The translations under genes were made by a program, and so were the position numbers. Below are positions 34,601 through 45,089 of a stretch of DNA of 64,000 nucleotides, piece by piece (position 1 is the stretch's first letter; each line of letters opens with the position of its first letter). This DNA is from Pseudoalteromonas sp. S16_S37. Lineage in GTDB: Bacteria > Pseudomonadota > Gammaproteobacteria > Enterobacterales > Alteromonadaceae. The stretch lies in contig NZ_JAAUWV010000007.1 of assembly GCF_014694405.1 (NCBI RefSeq), positions 62,001 through 126,000 on the forward strand. Direction: 5' to 3'. Below the pieces are notes generated by a model, which worked only from the letters and a program-made list of their open reading frames with translations, had not been told where the DNA came from and did no database searches.

Positions 34601-35866
34601 ATGTCTGTATTTAAAAAAACGTTACTTGCATCAAGTTTGATGTTGGTATCTTCACACACTTTTGCAGCTGCCTTTCAATTGGCAGAGCAAAGTGTTTCGG
34701 GGCTTGGGCGCGCTTATGCAGGTGAAGCATCAGTTGCTGATGATGCTTCAGTTATTGCACGAAACCCAGCGCTTATGAGCCAATTTGATGGCGCTCAGCT
34801 GAGTGTTGCTGCAATGTATGTCGAACCTGATGTTAGCCTTCGAGGCACCTCGACAAATAATGGTGTTGCTCCAAGTAAACTTGACGATTCAAGCATAGCG
34901 CCAAGCGCGATAGTGCCTGCGGTTTATTTTATGACGCCGATTAATGAGTCATTATCTTTTGGAATGGGGATTTACTCTCAGTTTGGTTTGGCAACCGAGT
35001 TTGCGGCAGACTACGCTGCAGGGCAGCTAGCGGGTGAAACTGAGATTGTTACGGTAAATACCAATCTGAGCGTTGCCTATGAAGTTTCAAAGGAACTTAC
35101 TGTTGCTTTGGGCATTAACCATGTATACGCGGATGCTAAAATAGTACGTACCTTTGGTGAGTCACCGCTTCCTGTGCCTGCGGCAACGCAGGCAATGCAC
35201 TTAGAGGGAGATGATACAGGGTATGGCTGGAACTTAGGTCTTAGTTATCAGATTGATGATAACAGCCGCTTTGGCTTGCATTATCGCAGCGAAACCGACA
35301 TCGTATTTGACGGAGAGTTTAGTAATCAACTACCTGCTGGAGCGCCTTTTAATGGGACAGCTGGCAGTGCGTATCCTGGCAGTGTAGAACTCACTCTACC
35401 TGCTATTGCTGAGTTCTCTGGTAGCCACACTATTAGCGAAGGTAGCTCATTGCACTACAGTGTACTTTGGACTGGATGGAGCAGCTTTAAGACTTTAGCT
35501 GCCAAGGTTGAAGGGCGTGGTACAGTATTTAGCAAAGATGAAAACTTTTCTAATTCGATGCGATACGCAATCGGTGCAGACCATCAATATAGCAAAGATC
35601 TTAAACTGCGTTTTGGGATAGCTTATGATAAATCACCTGCGGATCCTTATCACATGTCTATTTCAATTCCTGATACCGATCGTATGTGGTATTCATTTGG
35701 TGCAGAGTATCAAGTTTCTAAAAGTAGCTCACTTGACTTCGGCGTGAGTTTTTTACGCGGTAAAACACAACTCTTTGTTGAAAAAGATAATCTCGGACAA
35801 GCATGGGGCTTTGAATCTAACGGCCATGCAACTGTGCTTGGTTTGCAATTTAACTCAGCTTTTTAA
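34601..35866 (+). CDS. fadL: Long-chain fatty acid outer-membrane transporter FadL
   Basis: The 421-residue product has a signal peptide (cleavage after SHTFA), then AAFQLAEQSVSGLGRAYAGEA and the conserved NPA hairpin (VIARNPALMSQF) of the OMPP1/FadL/TodX family, and ends in an aromatic beta-signal (LGLQFNSAF). It forms a 14-strand barrel that takes up long-chain fatty acids or other hydrophobic compounds. The gene stands alone with its own terminator. Confidence 0.95.
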   Translation: MSVFKKTLLASSLMLVSSHTFAAAFQLAEQSVSGLGRAYAGEASVADDASVIARNPALMSQFDGAQLSVAAMYVEPDVSLRGTSTNNGVAPSKLDDSSIAPSAIVPAVYFMTPINESLSFGMGIYSQFGLATEFAADYAAGQLAGETEIVTVNTNLSVAYEVSKELTVALGINHVYADAKIVRTFGESPLPVPAATQAMHLEGDDTGYGWNLGLSYQIDDNSRFGLHYRSETDIVFDGEFSNQLPAGAPFNGTAGSAYPGSVELTLPAIAEFSGSHTISEGSSLHYSVLWTGWSSFKTLAAKVEGRGTVFSKDENFSNSMRYAIGADHQYSKDLKLRFGIAYDKSPADPYHMSISIPDTDRMWYSFGAEYQVSKSSSLDFGVSFLRGKTQLFVEKDNLGQAWGFESNGHATVLGLQFNSAF

Positions 35867-35880
35867 ATAAAAGCCAAAGA

Positions 35881-35905
35881 AAAGGGCAGTATCTACTGCC
35901 CTTTT
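35881..35905. terminator. Bidirectional terminator between fadL and valS
   Basis: AAAGGGCAGT and ACTGCCCTTT form a perfect 10-bp stem with a four-base loop, with A- and T-rich flanks serving both convergent genes. Confidence 0.88.
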
Positions 35906-35925
35906 AATACAAACTAACTCAGTCT

Positions 35926-38772
35926 TTATAGACTTTCAATTTTTGCCTTTTGCTCAAGTAGTTTCGCTTTAGCATCAGAAAACTCAGCAAGTTTTTCTTT
36001 CTCTTTTGCTAATACCGCTTCAGGTGCATTATTTACAAACTTTTCGTTCGCAAGTTTCTTCTCAACTTGCTCCAGACCTTTTTGTGCTTTTTCAAGCTGT
36101 TTTGCTATACGAGCAAGTTCGGCTTCAACATCAATCAAGCCCGCCATAGGGATCATGATCTCAAGGTTGCCGATAAATGCCGTTGCACTTGCTGGAGCTT
36201 CATCTGCGCTATCAAGCACTTTAAAGCTTTCAAGTTTAGCAAGCGCACTTAAGAAGGCTTTATTGTCTTCTAAGCGACGTAAATCTTGCTCATCAGCTTT
36301 AGTAAGTAACACATTTAATGGTTTGTTTGGACTAATGTCCATCTCACCACGAATATTACGAATTGCCAGAATAAATTGCTTAACCCACTCAAGATCTGCC
36401 ATGGCAGTCTCATCAACCAGGCTTTGGTCAAACTCAGGGAAGCTCTCAAGCATGATGGTTTTCGCATCTATGTTTGCAAGTGGTGCAACACGTCGCCAGA
36501 TAGTTTCTGTGATATATGGCATAAGTGGGTGCATTAAACGTAGCAAGCCTTCAAGCACTGTGATCAAAGTGTGTCGAGTGCCACGTTGCTGCTCTTCATT
36601 ACCTTTGAACAAGATAGGCTTAGTCAGCTCTAAGTACCAATCACAGAATTGGTTCCACGTGAATTCGTAGATAGTGTTTGCCGCTAAGTCAAAGCGGTAG
36701 TTATCTAAGTGCTCACTGAAGGTTTTTACCGTGCTTTGGAACTGCCCTAAGATCCAACGGTCCGCCAAAGAGTACTCTTTAGACTTATCATTAAAGCCAC
36801 AGTCTTGCTCTTCAGTATTCATCAGTACATAACGGCTTGCATTCCAAAGCTTGTTACAGAAGTTACGGTAGCCTTCTAGGCGGTTCATATCCCAGTTGAT
36901 ATCACGACCCGTTGATGCCATTGCTGCCAAGGTAAAGCGTAATGCGTCAGTACCATGTGGCTCAATGCCATCAGCGAAAGTTTTGCGCGTGTTTTTCTCA
37001 ATCTTTTTAGCTAGTTGTGGTTGCATCAGATTACCTGTGCGCTTTTCAACTAAGCTTTCAAGATCGATACCATCAATCATATCAAGCGGGTCAAGGACGT
37101 TACCTTTAGATTTTGACATCTTATCGCCATTTTCATCGCGAATTAGGCCCGTCACATAAACGGTTTTAAATGGTACTTGTGGTTTACCATTTTCATCTTT
37201 GATGAAGTGCATGGTCATCATGATCATACGCGCCACCCAGAAGAAGATAATATCAAAGCCTGTAACTAGCGTATCAGATGGGTGGAATACTTTTAAGTCG
37301 TCGGTATTTTCTGGCCAACCTTGTGTTGAGAAAGTCCAAAGCGCAGACGAGAACCAGGTGTCTAGAACATCTTCGTCTTGGTTAAGTGCAACATCATCGG
37401 CAAGGTTATTTTCGCGACGTACTTCAGCTTCATCACGGCCAACATATACGTTTCCGTCTGCGTCATACCAAGCAGGGATACGGTGACCCCACCATAATTG
37501 GCGCGAGATACACCAGTCTTGAACATCACGCATCCATGAGAAGTACATGTTCTCGTATTGTTTTGGCACGAATTGGATTTCACCGTTTTCAACCGCTTCG
37601 GTGGCTACTTTTGCAAGAGGTGCAACACGCACATACCATTGGTCAGTTAATAGCGGCTCAATGACAACACCAGAGCGGTCGCCATACGGTACAGTTAAGC
37701 TGTGGTCATCGATTTTTTCTAATAGGGCAGCTTGTTCAAATTCATCAACAATCTTTTGGCGAGCATCAAAGCGGTCTAAACCGTGGAAACGCTCAGGAAT
37801 AGGTGCGTCTAACTCGAGTGGCTTACCGTCAAATGCGTAGCATTCACCGGCACTTAAAATTGCTGCATCTTTGTTGAATACGTTGATCATTGGCAGCTCA
37901 TGACGCTTACCAACTTCGTTATCGTTAAAATCGTGTGCAGGGGTGATTTTTACACAGCCCGTGCCTTTTGCCATATCAGCGTGCTCATCGGCAACGATTG
38001 GAATGCGGCGGTTAACGATAGGCAGTAAAATTTCTTTACCAATGAGGTTTTGATAACGCTCGTCATCAGGGTTTACCGCAACGCCGGTATCGCCAAGCAT
38101 GGTTTCTGGACGTGTGGTTGCTACTACGATGTAATCTTTGCCATCCAATGTTTTAACGCCATCGGCAAGAGGATAGCGCAAGTTCCACATGTGGCCTTGC
38201 TTGTCTTTGTTCTCTACTTCTAAATCTGAAATCGCAGTGTGTAATTTTGGATCCCAATTTACTAGGCGTTTACCACGGTAAATAAGGTCTTCTTTGTGTA
38301 GGCGTACGAACACTTCTTTTACGGCTTCAGATAAACCGTCATCCATGGTAAAGCGTTCACGATCCCAATCAACCGATGCGCCTAAGCGACGAAGTTGCTT
38401 GGTAATAGTGCCACCAGATTGATTTTTCCATTGCCAAATTTTGTCGATAAAGGCATCACGACCTAAATCATGGCGGGTTTTATTCTCTTCAGCTGCAAGT
38501 TTACGCTCTACCACCATTTGTGTGGCGATCCCCGCGTGGTCAGTACCAACTTGCCATAAAGTATTGTTACCTTTCATTCGCTTGTAGCGAATGAGCGTAT
38601 CCATAATGGTATCTTGGAACGCGTGACCCATGTGTAGGCTACCTGTGACATTCGGCGGCGGGATCATGATTGAGTATGCATCGCCTTTGCCTGATGGCTT
38701 AAAATAGCCATTTTCTTCCCAGTCTTGGTATAAAGACTGTTCTATATCTTGTGGATTATAGGTTTTATCCAT
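35926..38772 (-). CDS. valS: Valyl-tRNA synthetase
   Basis: ValS charges tRNA-Val. The 948-residue class I enzyme has the HIGH-type motif GSLHMGHAF, the editing CP1 domain with [16 protein letters not shown], the KMSKS motif ([15 protein letters not shown]), the anticodon-binding domain and the C-terminal coiled coil (residues about 885-948) special to ValRS. Length is the same as E. coli. It is the last gene of pepA-holC-valS, 23 bases after holC. Confidence 0.98.
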   Translation of the reverse strand: MDKTYNPQDIEQSLYQDWEENGYFKPSGKGDAYSIMIPPPNVTGSLHMGHAFQDTIMDTLIRYKRMKGNNTLWQVGTDHAGIATQMVVERKLAAEENKTRHDLGRDAFIDKIWQWKNQSGGTITKQLRRLGASVDWDRERFTMDDGLSEAVKEVFVRLHKEDLIYRGKRLVNWDPKLHTAISDLEVENKDKQGHMWNLRYPLADGVKTLDGKDYIVVATTRPETMLGDTGVAVNPDDERYQNLIGKEILLPIVNRRIPIVADEHADMAKGTGCVKITPAHDFNDNEVGKRHELPMINVFNKDAAILSAGECYAFDGKPLELDAPIPERFHGLDRFDARQKIVDEFEQAALLEKIDDHSLTVPYGDRSGVVIEPLLTDQWYVRVAPLAKVATEAVENGEIQFVPKQYENMYFSWMRDVQDWCISRQLWWGHRIPAWYDADGNVYVGRDEAEVRRENNLADDVALNQDEDVLDTWFSSALWTFSTQGWPENTDDLKVFHPSDTLVTGFDIIFFWVARMIMMTMHFIKDENGKPQVPFKTVYVTGLIRDENGDKMSKSKGNVLDPLDMIDGIDLESLVEKRTGNLMQPQLAKKIEKNTRKTFADGIEPHGTDALRFTLAAMASTGRDINWDMNRLEGYRNFCNKLWNASRYVLMNTEEQDCGFNDKSKEYSLADRWILGQFQSTVKTFSEHLDNYRFDLAANTIYEFTWNQFCDWYLELTKPILFKGNEEQQRGTRHTLITVLEGLLRLMHPLMPYITETIWRRVAPLANIDAKTIMLESFPEFDQSLVDETAMADLEWVKQFILAIRNIRGEMDISPNKPLNVLLTKADEQDLRRLEDNKAFLSALAKLESFKVLDSADEAPASATAFIGNLEIMIPMAGLIDVEAELARIAKQLEKAQKGLEQVEKKLANEKFVNNAPEAVLAKEKEKLAEFSDAKAKLLEQKAKIESL

Positions 38773-38795
38773 TTCACAGAACCTTAATAAATACT

Positions 38796-39242
38796 TTAAT
38801 TTTCAATTTCTTTGGTTGAAATACTGGCGCCAAGTTGGCGTAGATGCTTAAACCGCTCGCGTGCTGCTTGTGTTGCCTCTGGCTCGCTCGGAACAAAATC
38901 ATAAACTTGCGTAAAGCGACGGATAAAATCCGGAAGCTTAGTTGCTAAATTGATGAGTACCGAACGTCTGCCAACGGGAGGTGTTTGACCAATTTCTACA
39001 GGTGCACCACCTTTTGCGCCTTCACCTTGTAAGTTATGTGGTACAAAGCTATCAGCATCAAAACACCATAAATGCTCGTCAATGGCATGGGCATCTGCAA
39101 CATTATCAACGTAGATAAATACGCGTTGACCTGCTCTATATTGCGCGGCAGCAGTGCGAGCTGCTAGATCAAAATGAGCCGGTAGTTTAGCGTCCGGCTC
39201 ATTGTCATGCTTTAACACATAGAATTGTGCATTGATGGTCAT
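38796..39242 (-). CDS. holC: DNA polymerase III subunit chi
   Basis: Chi links the clamp loader to single-strand-binding protein. The 148-residue product has the family features [37 protein letters not shown] and GRRSVLINL. It lies between pepA and valS, its conserved position. Confidence 0.93.
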   Translation of the reverse strand: MTINAQFYVLKHDNEPDAKLPAHFDLAARTAAAQYRAGQRVFIYVDNVADAHAIDEHLWCFDADSFVPHNLQGEGAKGGAPVEIGQTPPVGRRSVLINLATKLPDFIRRFTQVYDFVPSEPEATQAARERFKHLRQLGASISTKEIEN

Positions 39243-39356
39243 GGCGTTGACTTCATAATGGGCGGTTATTCTGTATTTCTACAGGCAAAACTCAGCGTTC
39301 AAAATAAAGCCGCATTTTGACACAGAAACCCCATGCCATCAATCAATCTGGCTAGG

Positions 39357-40865
39357 TTAATCTTGCTGTGCGTCTGTCACGTTAACGCGATTTAGCAAGT
39401 ATTGGGTTAACATTGGCACAGGACGTCCTGTTGCCCCTTTATTTTTACCACTGCGCCAAGCTGTACCAGCAATATCTAGGTGTGCCCAATTATACTTTTT
39501 AGTGAACTTAGATAAGAAACATGCGGCAGTGATAGTACCAGCTGCTCGTCCTCCTAAGTTGGTAAAGTCAGCAAATGGGCTTTCTAACTGCTCTTGATAA
39601 TCATCCCACAAAGGCAGTTGCCATGCTCTATCACCACTTTGCTCACCTGCTTTAAGTAAGTCGTGTGCCAACGGGTTGTGTGTTGATAATAATCCTGTTG
39701 CATGGGCGCCTAGTGCAACGATACAGGCACCTGTTAAGGTGGCCACATCAATGACTGTTTCAGGTTCAAAGGCTTCCACATAAGTCAATGCATCACACAG
39801 CACTAAACGGCCTTCGGCGTCCGTGTTTAGTACCTCAACAGTTTGACCTGACATGGTGGTTAATATGTCACCTGGACGATAGGCGTTTGAACTTGGCATG
39901 TTTTCACAGCCAGCCAGTACGCCAATAACATTGATTGGCAGTTGCATCTCAACGAGTGAACGCATTAAACCGAGTACGCCCGCTGCACCGCCCATATCGT
40001 ATTTCATCTCGTCCATGGCTTCGCCAGGTTTTAAAGAAATACCGCCAGAGTCAAAAGTCAGACCTTTACCCACAAATACGATCGGCGCTTGATCTTCTGC
40101 ACCACCATTATAGTGAATAACAGACATGACCGATTCATTGGCGCTGCCTCGTCCAACTGCTAGGTAAGAGTGCATGCCTAGCTCTTCCATTTCTTTTTCG
40201 CCAACTAGGTTTACAGAAACATTATCATACTCTTCTAGCGCTTTTGCTTGCTCGCCCAAGTAGCGAGGATTGCAGATATTAGGTGGCATATTAGCCACAT
40301 CCTTACACAATTTAGCACCTGCGGCGATTGCCAAACCATGCTCAATTGCCGATTCACCAATGGTCAATTCACGACGAGTAGGGACATTGAAAACAATTTT
40401 ACGCAGTGGACGGCGAGGGTCTACTTTTTTACTTTTCAATTGATTAAATGTGTATAGGCAATCTTGTGTTGTTTCAACAGCTTGACGTACTTTCCAGTAG
40501 GTGTCTCGACCTTTAACGTGCTGCTCGGTTAAAAAGCAAACGGCTTCCATTGACCCTGTGTCGTTAAGGGTGTTGATGGTTTTAGAGATAATTTGCTTGT
40601 ATTGTTTATCGTCTAATTCTCTTTCTTTACCGCACCCTACTAGCAATACGCGCTCACTGAGTACATTAGGAACATGGTGCAGTAATAATACTTGTCCTGG
40701 CTTACCTTCTAAGTCACCACGACGTAATAAATTTGAGATGTAGCCATCACTGATTTTATCCAGCTGTTCACCGATGGGAGATAAACGGCGTGGCTCATAT
40801 ACACCAACTACGATGCAGGCACTACGCTGTTTCTCTGGGCTACCACTTTTTACGCTGAATTCCAT
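39357..40865 (-). CDS. pepA: Leucyl aminopeptidase PepA
   Basis: PepA is a hexameric M17 two-metal aminopeptidase; in E. coli it also binds DNA in carAB control and Xer recombination. The 502-residue protein has the catalytic stretch [17 protein letters not shown], the [10 protein letters not shown] segment and [10 protein letters not shown], with all metal ligands in place. It is divergent from lptF-lptG, the usual arrangement, and 114 bases upstream of holC. Confidence 0.97.
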   Translation of the reverse strand: MEFSVKSGSPEKQRSACIVVGVYEPRRLSPIGEQLDKISDGYISNLLRRGDLEGKPGQVLLLHHVPNVLSERVLLVGCGKERELDDKQYKQIISKTINTLNDTGSMEAVCFLTEQHVKGRDTYWKVRQAVETTQDCLYTFNQLKSKKVDPRRPLRKIVFNVPTRRELTIGESAIEHGLAIAAGAKLCKDVANMPPNICNPRYLGEQAKALEEYDNVSVNLVGEKEMEELGMHSYLAVGRGSANESVMSVIHYNGGAEDQAPIVFVGKGLTFDSGGISLKPGEAMDEMKYDMGGAAGVLGLMRSLVEMQLPINVIGVLAGCENMPSSNAYRPGDILTTMSGQTVEVLNTDAEGRLVLCDALTYVEAFEPETVIDVATLTGACIVALGAHATGLLSTHNPLAHDLLKAGEQSGDRAWQLPLWDDYQEQLESPFADFTNLGGRAAGTITAACFLSKFTKKYNWAHLDIAGTAWRSGKNKGATGRPVPMLTQYLLNRVNVTDAQQD

Positions 40866-41061
40866 TGCGACTCCTGAGTCTAAAGTTATGTCTTTTTGAA
40901 CTTTATGCCGACGTTACTATCAATACCATTAATGCGTGATTATCTCTGACTGTTGGTATGATAATTAAATTTGATGGCATATAATAAACTGACTAAAATA
41001 ACCAGTTTACTCAAAATTTCCCACTATTCCAGTGAAACACGAAGTTTTATAGGGGCAAACA

Positions 41062-42174
41062 TTGCTAATCTTTCGTTATTTAACTGCTGAGGTATTAAAA
41101 TCGCAGATCGCCGTGTTTCTCACGTTGATGACGATTTTCTTGTCGCAAAAGTTCGTTCGGATCCTCAGTGATGCGTCAGACGGTGACTTACCAGCAAAGC
41201 TTGTGGCGTCGGTGTTGATGCTAAAACTACCACAACTGGCTGTCTATATTTTACCGCTAAGCTTGTTTTTGGGCATTATTTTAGCTTACAGCCGCGTGTA
41301 TGCTGATAGTGAAATGACCGTGTTGAGGGCTTGTGGCGTCAGTGAGTGGTATGTGGTTCGCGTCACTTTAGTGTCGAGTGTTTTTTTTGCACTGCTTGCT
41401 GGAGTGGTTAGTTTGTATGTTGCCCCTTGGGCGTCTGAAAAAGAATATCAACTCAAAGAGCAGGCAGAAGCTGAATCTGGGTTGTCGGCTTTGCGTGCCG
41501 GTCGATTCCAACAAACAGGTAACGAAAAAGCAGTGGTGTTTGTGCACAATATTTTGGATCAAGGTAAGGAGTTGGATAAAGTCTTTGTGGCACAACTTCC
41601 GAACAAAGATTCAAACCAAGCAGCGCGCATAGTTTACGCTCAAAAAGGGCGCGTTATCGAGCAAGAAAGTGGTGAGCAACAGCTCGTGCTCAATGATGGA
41701 AAACGTTACGAAACGGACGGCTTAAGTCAGGCATTAAACAAAACCGAATTTGCCAGTTATCAAGTGCAAATACGAGAGCAAATCATTGAACATCAACGAC
41801 GTAAGTTAGAAGCAATACCGACCTTACAGTTACTCGCAATGGATACACCTCAAGCCGCTGCTCAGCTTCAGTTACGCCTGTCAGTACCCATTTCTATTAT
41901 TCTGCTGACGTTACTGGCGGTTCCCCTAAGCGTTGTTAATCCTCGACAAGGTAAATTTGCCAAGCTAGTGCCTGCAATCAGTTTATATCTTGGTTACTTC
42001 ATTTTATTAAACGCCGGAAAGTTTTTGGTTGCAGAGGGTAAGATCCCTCCAGCTGTAGGGCTTTGGTGGATCCACTTAAGTGTATTATTTATTGGTGCTT
42101 ATTTGATTGCTAAAGGGCGACCATTTGGTGTGTGGGTACGCTCACTGTTAACAAAACAGGCGTCGGTTGCATGA
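41062..42174 (+). CDS. lptF: LPS export permease LptF
   Basis: LptF and LptG form the membrane part of the LptB2FG transporter that extracts lipopolysaccharide from the inner membrane. The 370-residue product opens LIFRYLTAEVLKSQ, has SEMTVLRACGVSEW in the coupling region, a periplasmic beta-jellyroll domain in the middle and closes with VPLSVVNPRQGKFAKL before the last helices. Translation probably starts at TTG 41062, with AGGGG upstream. It overlaps lptG (ATGA) and is divergent from pepA. Confidence 0.95.
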   Translation: MLIFRYLTAEVLKSQIAVFLTLMTIFLSQKFVRILSDASDGDLPAKLVASVLMLKLPQLAVYILPLSLFLGIILAYSRVYADSEMTVLRACGVSEWYVVRVTLVSSVFFALLAGVVSLYVAPWASEKEYQLKEQAEAESGLSALRAGRFQQTGNEKAVVFVHNILDQGKELDKVFVAQLPNKDSNQAARIVYAQKGRVIEQESGEQQLVLNDGKRYETDGLSQALNKTEFASYQVQIREQIIEHQRRKLEAIPTLQLLAMDTPQAAAQLQLRLSVPISIILLTLLAVPLSVVNPRQGKFAKLVPAISLYLGYFILLNAGKFLVAEGKIPPAVGLWWIHLSVLFIGAYLIAKGRPFGVWVRSLLTKQASVA

Positions 42175-43238
42175 TGAAAACATTAGATTGGTATTTGGGT
42201 AGAAGCATCTTGCAAACCACAGGGTTTGCGCTTTTGGTGTTTGTTGGGATCAATACTTTAATCAAGTATATTGAACAGCTGAAATCTGTTGGCCGCGGTA
42301 GCTACGATATGACTGACGCTATGCTGTATACCTTTTATAGCATGCCATCGGATATTGTGGTGTTCTTCCCAATGGCTGCATTAATTGGCGGATTGACTGG
42401 ACTGGGCGCGTTGGCATCGAGCAGCGAGCTGGTTGTTATGCAGGCTGCAGGTATGTCACGTTTACAAATCATCGGCTCAGTAATGAAAACAGCGATTGTA
42501 CTTGCTCTTTGCATGACGGCATTGGGTGAGTGGGGAGTGCCGCAAGCCGAAAAGGCCGCTAAACAACTGCGCAACAATGCTATTTTTGGCGGTGAGGTGT
42601 TTAATGCGCAAAAAGGTGTTTGGGCTAAAGATGGCAGTAACTTTATTAATATCGGCAATATTGAAAAGTCGGGCGATCTTAAAGATGTGAGCATTTACTA
42701 TTTCAATGATGATTTAGAGCTTACTAAAGTGATGCGGGTAGAACATGGTAAAAGTGTTCCACAAGGTTGGATTTTTAACGGTATCGAAGAAGTCACTCTA
42801 GGTGAAAATAAAATCACTACGCATTATCGTGAGTCGCAAATATACAACTCTCAGCTTACAGCAGAAAAGCTCGATGTGGTGTCTGTCGATCCTGAGTCGT
42901 TATCATTTAGAGGGATTTGGTCTTATTTGTCTTACTTAGAGCAAAATGATCAAGATACCAGCAGCTATGATTTAGCACTTTGGCGAAAGGTTATGCAGCC
43001 ACTAACGATTGCGGTGATGCTTTTGGTGGCCCTCTCGTTTATTTTTGGTCCGCTGCGCTCAGTGAGCATGGGAGCCAGAATTATCATGGGTGTTGTTACG
43101 GGGTTGGCTTTTCATTTGAGTAATGAAATATTTGGTCCAATCGTGATGGTATATAACGTGCCTGCGGTGGTTGGTGCGATGATGCCAAGCTTGCTGTTTG
43201 TGGTTATTGCCAGCTACTTGCTCAAGCGTAATCAGTAA
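42171..43238 (+). CDS. lptG: LPS export permease LptG
   Basis: Partner of LptF. From ATG 42171, which overlaps the lptF stop, the product is 355 residues; a second ATG follows at once. It has the segments VVMQAAGMSRLQI (coupling helix), GEWGVPQAEKAAKQLR, the periplasmic domain and ALSFIFGPLRSVSMGARI before the last two helices. A frame extending further into lptF exists but is not needed. Confidence 0.95.
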   Translation: MMKTLDWYLGRSILQTTGFALLVFVGINTLIKYIEQLKSVGRGSYDMTDAMLYTFYSMPSDIVVFFPMAALIGGLTGLGALASSSELVVMQAAGMSRLQIIGSVMKTAIVLALCMTALGEWGVPQAEKAAKQLRNNAIFGGEVFNAQKGVWAKDGSNFINIGNIEKSGDLKDVSIYYFNDDLELTKVMRVEHGKSVPQGWIFNGIEEVTLGENKITTHYRESQIYNSQLTAEKLDVVSVDPESLSFRGIWSYLSYLEQNDQDTSSYDLALWRKVMQPLTIAVMLLVALSFIFGPLRSVSMGARIIMGVVTGLAFHLSNEIFGPIVMVYNVPAVVGAMMPSLLFVVIASYLLKRNQ

Positions 43239-43246
43239 AGCGATTA

Positions 43247-43269
43247 AGCCCAGCATGCTATGCTGGGCT
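43247..43269. terminator. Terminator between lptG and the RDD gene
   Basis: AGCCCAGCA and TGCTGGGCT form a perfect stem with a five-base loop between two convergent genes. Confidence 0.75.
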
Positions 43270-43277
43270 CAACCATG

Positions 43278-43775
43278 TTAATCTAAACTATTATATACTT
43301 TCTTATTTTCTTCTTTAGTCAATACAACTACTTCGGTGTTACAAAGCAGGTCTTGTAAAGCACGCTTCTTTTTAAAATCAACTAACACGAGTAAATTTCC
43401 TAATCCACACAGTGCACATACGCTTCGTAATAAAGCTGTAGACCATGGTAAGAGTTCACCAGAGTGTGTTTGCACTTTTAATCTCCACGCCCGCATACCA
43501 ATAGTTTGGCCGCTTTTAGTCCAAAAGTAGGCGTAGAACAAGATACCAACTAACACCAACAAAACGGCGCGAATTGCGTAAAGAATAGGAGATGCTTGAA
43601 TATAAGCTGAGACATCAGGATGCTCTCCGATAGCTAACACCCCCGCAGATATAAAGCCTTGTACAATTAATAGATAAATCACGGTTGTTAGCATTGCAAA
43701 AGCAATAACAACTAATCCGTCATAGATTAGTGAAGCGAATCGACGAAAGAAACCAGCGCTGGGAAACTGTGACAT
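43278..43775 (-). CDS. RDD family membrane protein
   Basis: The product from ATG 43775 (GAGAG eight bases upstream) has 165 residues and three or four hydrophobic segments. It has the RDD-type opening FRRFASLIYDGLVV, in which the Arg and Asp residues name the family, and the late segment TIGMRAWRLKV. RDD proteins are small membrane proteins, some of them linked to ion transport, and function is generally unknown. A TTG six codons upstream is an alternative start. Confidence 0.85.
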   Translation of the reverse strand: MSQFPSAGFFRRFASLIYDGLVVIAFAMLTTVIYLLIVQGFISAGVLAIGEHPDVSAYIQASPILYAIRAVLLVLVGILFYAYFWTKSGQTIGMRAWRLKVQTHSGELLPWSTALLRSVCALCGLGNLLVLVDFKKKRALQDLLCNTEVVVLTKEENKKVYNSLD

Positions 43776-43921
43776 GTGTGAACTCTCACTCAAAACAAAC
43801 GATCAGATTTGCAGTATTTTACACAACCCAGCAAATAATGGCGAAAATCATTGTAAATGGCGGTTTTATAGCTGTTTTGTACAAATACCAAGCAGTTGGT
43901 GTGGCTCTGTTAAAAAATTGC

Positions 43922-43949
43922 TTGCCCAGTGAAGCGATGTTTGTATAAT
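43922..43949 (+). promoter_or_regulatory. Promoter of tRNA-Leu
   Basis: TTGCCC and a perfect TATAAT with 16-base spacing lie about 95 bases upstream of the tRNA gene, the only good promoter before it. Confidence 0.6.
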
Positions 43950-44044
43950 GCATGGCATAGAGACGAAGGCATTATAAACAAAGCCTAAGCTCAAAGTGGT
44001 TTTTCTTTATTTTCTCTTGCTTTAGAAGATGAAAGAAAAATTAT

Positions 44045-44129
44045 GCCAGTGTGATGGAATTGGTAGACATGACGGATTCAAAATCCGTTGCCTTCGGGCG
44101 TGGCGGTTCAAGTCCGCCCACTGGTACCA
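44045..44129 (+). tRNA. tRNA-Leu (anticodon CAA)
   Basis: The 85-base gene folds as a class II tRNA: acceptor GCCAGTG with CACTGGT (first pair G-U), anticodon stem ACGGA/TCCGT enclosing TTCAAAA with anticodon CAA at 44079-44081, a long variable arm (TGCCTTCGGGCGT) typical of leucine, T-arm GGCGG-TTCAAGT-CCGCC and encoded CCA. A terminator follows at once. Confidence 0.96.
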
Positions 44130-44137
44130 CTTTTTAT

Positions 44138-44166
44138 AACCCTAACCTCTTGGTTAGGGTTTTTTT
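44138..44166 (+). terminator. Terminator after tRNA-Leu
   Basis: AACCCTAACC and GGTTAGGGTT form a perfect 10-bp stem with a four-base loop, running into T7. Confidence 0.92.
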
Positions 44167-44487
44167 ATGCCTGAATTTTGCGATGAAAACTCTATAAAAC
44201 TTTAACATCCTTGATGAGTTATGGGGGCGACGCTCTCTGTCGGGTTTCCTTGCCACAAAATTGATCGCTTACTTAAGCTTATTGATACGAAGTTTCTATT
44301 CTAGTCTTAAATTAAAATCTGTAAGAGATAACTTGTTTTATATAAGGTTACAGCAAGCATTTTTTATTTATCTGCGCTAAAATAAGCGGTTACAACTTAG
44401 GCTGCTTTAAGTGCTTTCTTGGTGTTTCGAGAAACTTTTTGAAGTGGCGTACACACGACATTATTCGCATTCTCACGGGGTTTTTGT
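44167..44487. other. Gene-free stretch before the phosphoribosyltransferase gene
   Basis: These 321 bases hold no frame with a credible start and Shine-Dalgarno sequence, no tRNA-like fold and no strong inverted repeat. The right part must carry the promoter and leader of the following gene, but I cannot place a convincing -35/-10 pair. Confidence 0.5.
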
Positions 44488-45048
44488 ATGTCAGATAAGT
44501 GCTATATCACCGCACAACAGTTGCTAGAAGATTCATTTCGTCTTGCTGCACAAGTTTATGAAGATGGCTTTCGCCCAGACTTTATTATCGGTATTTGGCG
44601 AGGTGGTGCGCCAATAGGTATCGCAGTTCAGGAATATTATGACTACAAAGGCATCGACACTGATCATATCGCGGTGCGTACTTCATCGTACTATGGCATT
44701 GGTAAGCAATCAAAAGAAATAAAAGTGCATGGCCTGCATTATATTATTGAAAATGCCAATGCAGGCGACTCGTTATTGATTGTGGATGACGTATTTGATT
44801 CTGGGCGCAGTATCTATGCCTTAAAAGAGAAATTAGCAGAACTAATGCGTCTTAATTTACCGAAAGAAATTCGTGTTGCTTGTCCGTATTACAAACCTAC
44901 AAATACCAAAGTTCCCATGAAGCCAGACTACTTTATTCACGAGTCTGATGAATGGTTGGTATTTCCTCATGAGTTATCGGGCTTAACACCGGATGAGATC
45001 ATTGCTGGTAAATCAGATCTGAGCAAGATCCAAGATCTTTTTAAATAA
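44488..45048 (+). CDS. Phosphoribosyltransferase, hypoxanthine/xanthine type
   Basis: The 186-residue product has the type I phosphoribosyltransferase fold: FIIGIWRGGAPIGIAVQEYY at the N-terminal flap side and the PRPP-binding loop LLIVDDVFDSGRSIYAL. The C-terminal part (KPDYFIHESDEWLVFPHEL) is typical of the short hypoxanthine- or xanthine-guanine-type salvage enzymes. The exact purine is not fixed by the sequence. It stands alone and shares a convergent terminator with the Crp/Fnr gene. Confidence 0.85.
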   Translation: MSDKCYITAQQLLEDSFRLAAQVYEDGFRPDFIIGIWRGGAPIGIAVQEYYDYKGIDTDHIAVRTSSYYGIGKQSKEIKVHGLHYIIENANAGDSLLIVDDVFDSGRSIYALKEKLAELMRLNLPKEIRVACPYYKPTNTKVPMKPDYFIHESDEWLVFPHELSGLTPDEIIAGKSDLSKIQDLFK

Positions 45049-45058
45049 CCAGTCTATG

Positions 45059-45088
45059 CACTAAGCTGGTTTACTCACCAGCTTAGTG
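45059..45088. terminator. Shared terminator of convergent genes
   Basis: CACTAAGCTGGT and ACCAGCTTAGTG form a perfect 12-bp stem with a six-base loop between the phosphoribosyltransferase gene and the Crp/Fnr-type gene. Confidence 0.8.
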
Positions 45089-45089
45089 A

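Noticed and set aside
36155-36670. 171-codon plus-strand frame inside valS
   Set aside because: It is antisense to a complete valS and has no start signal.
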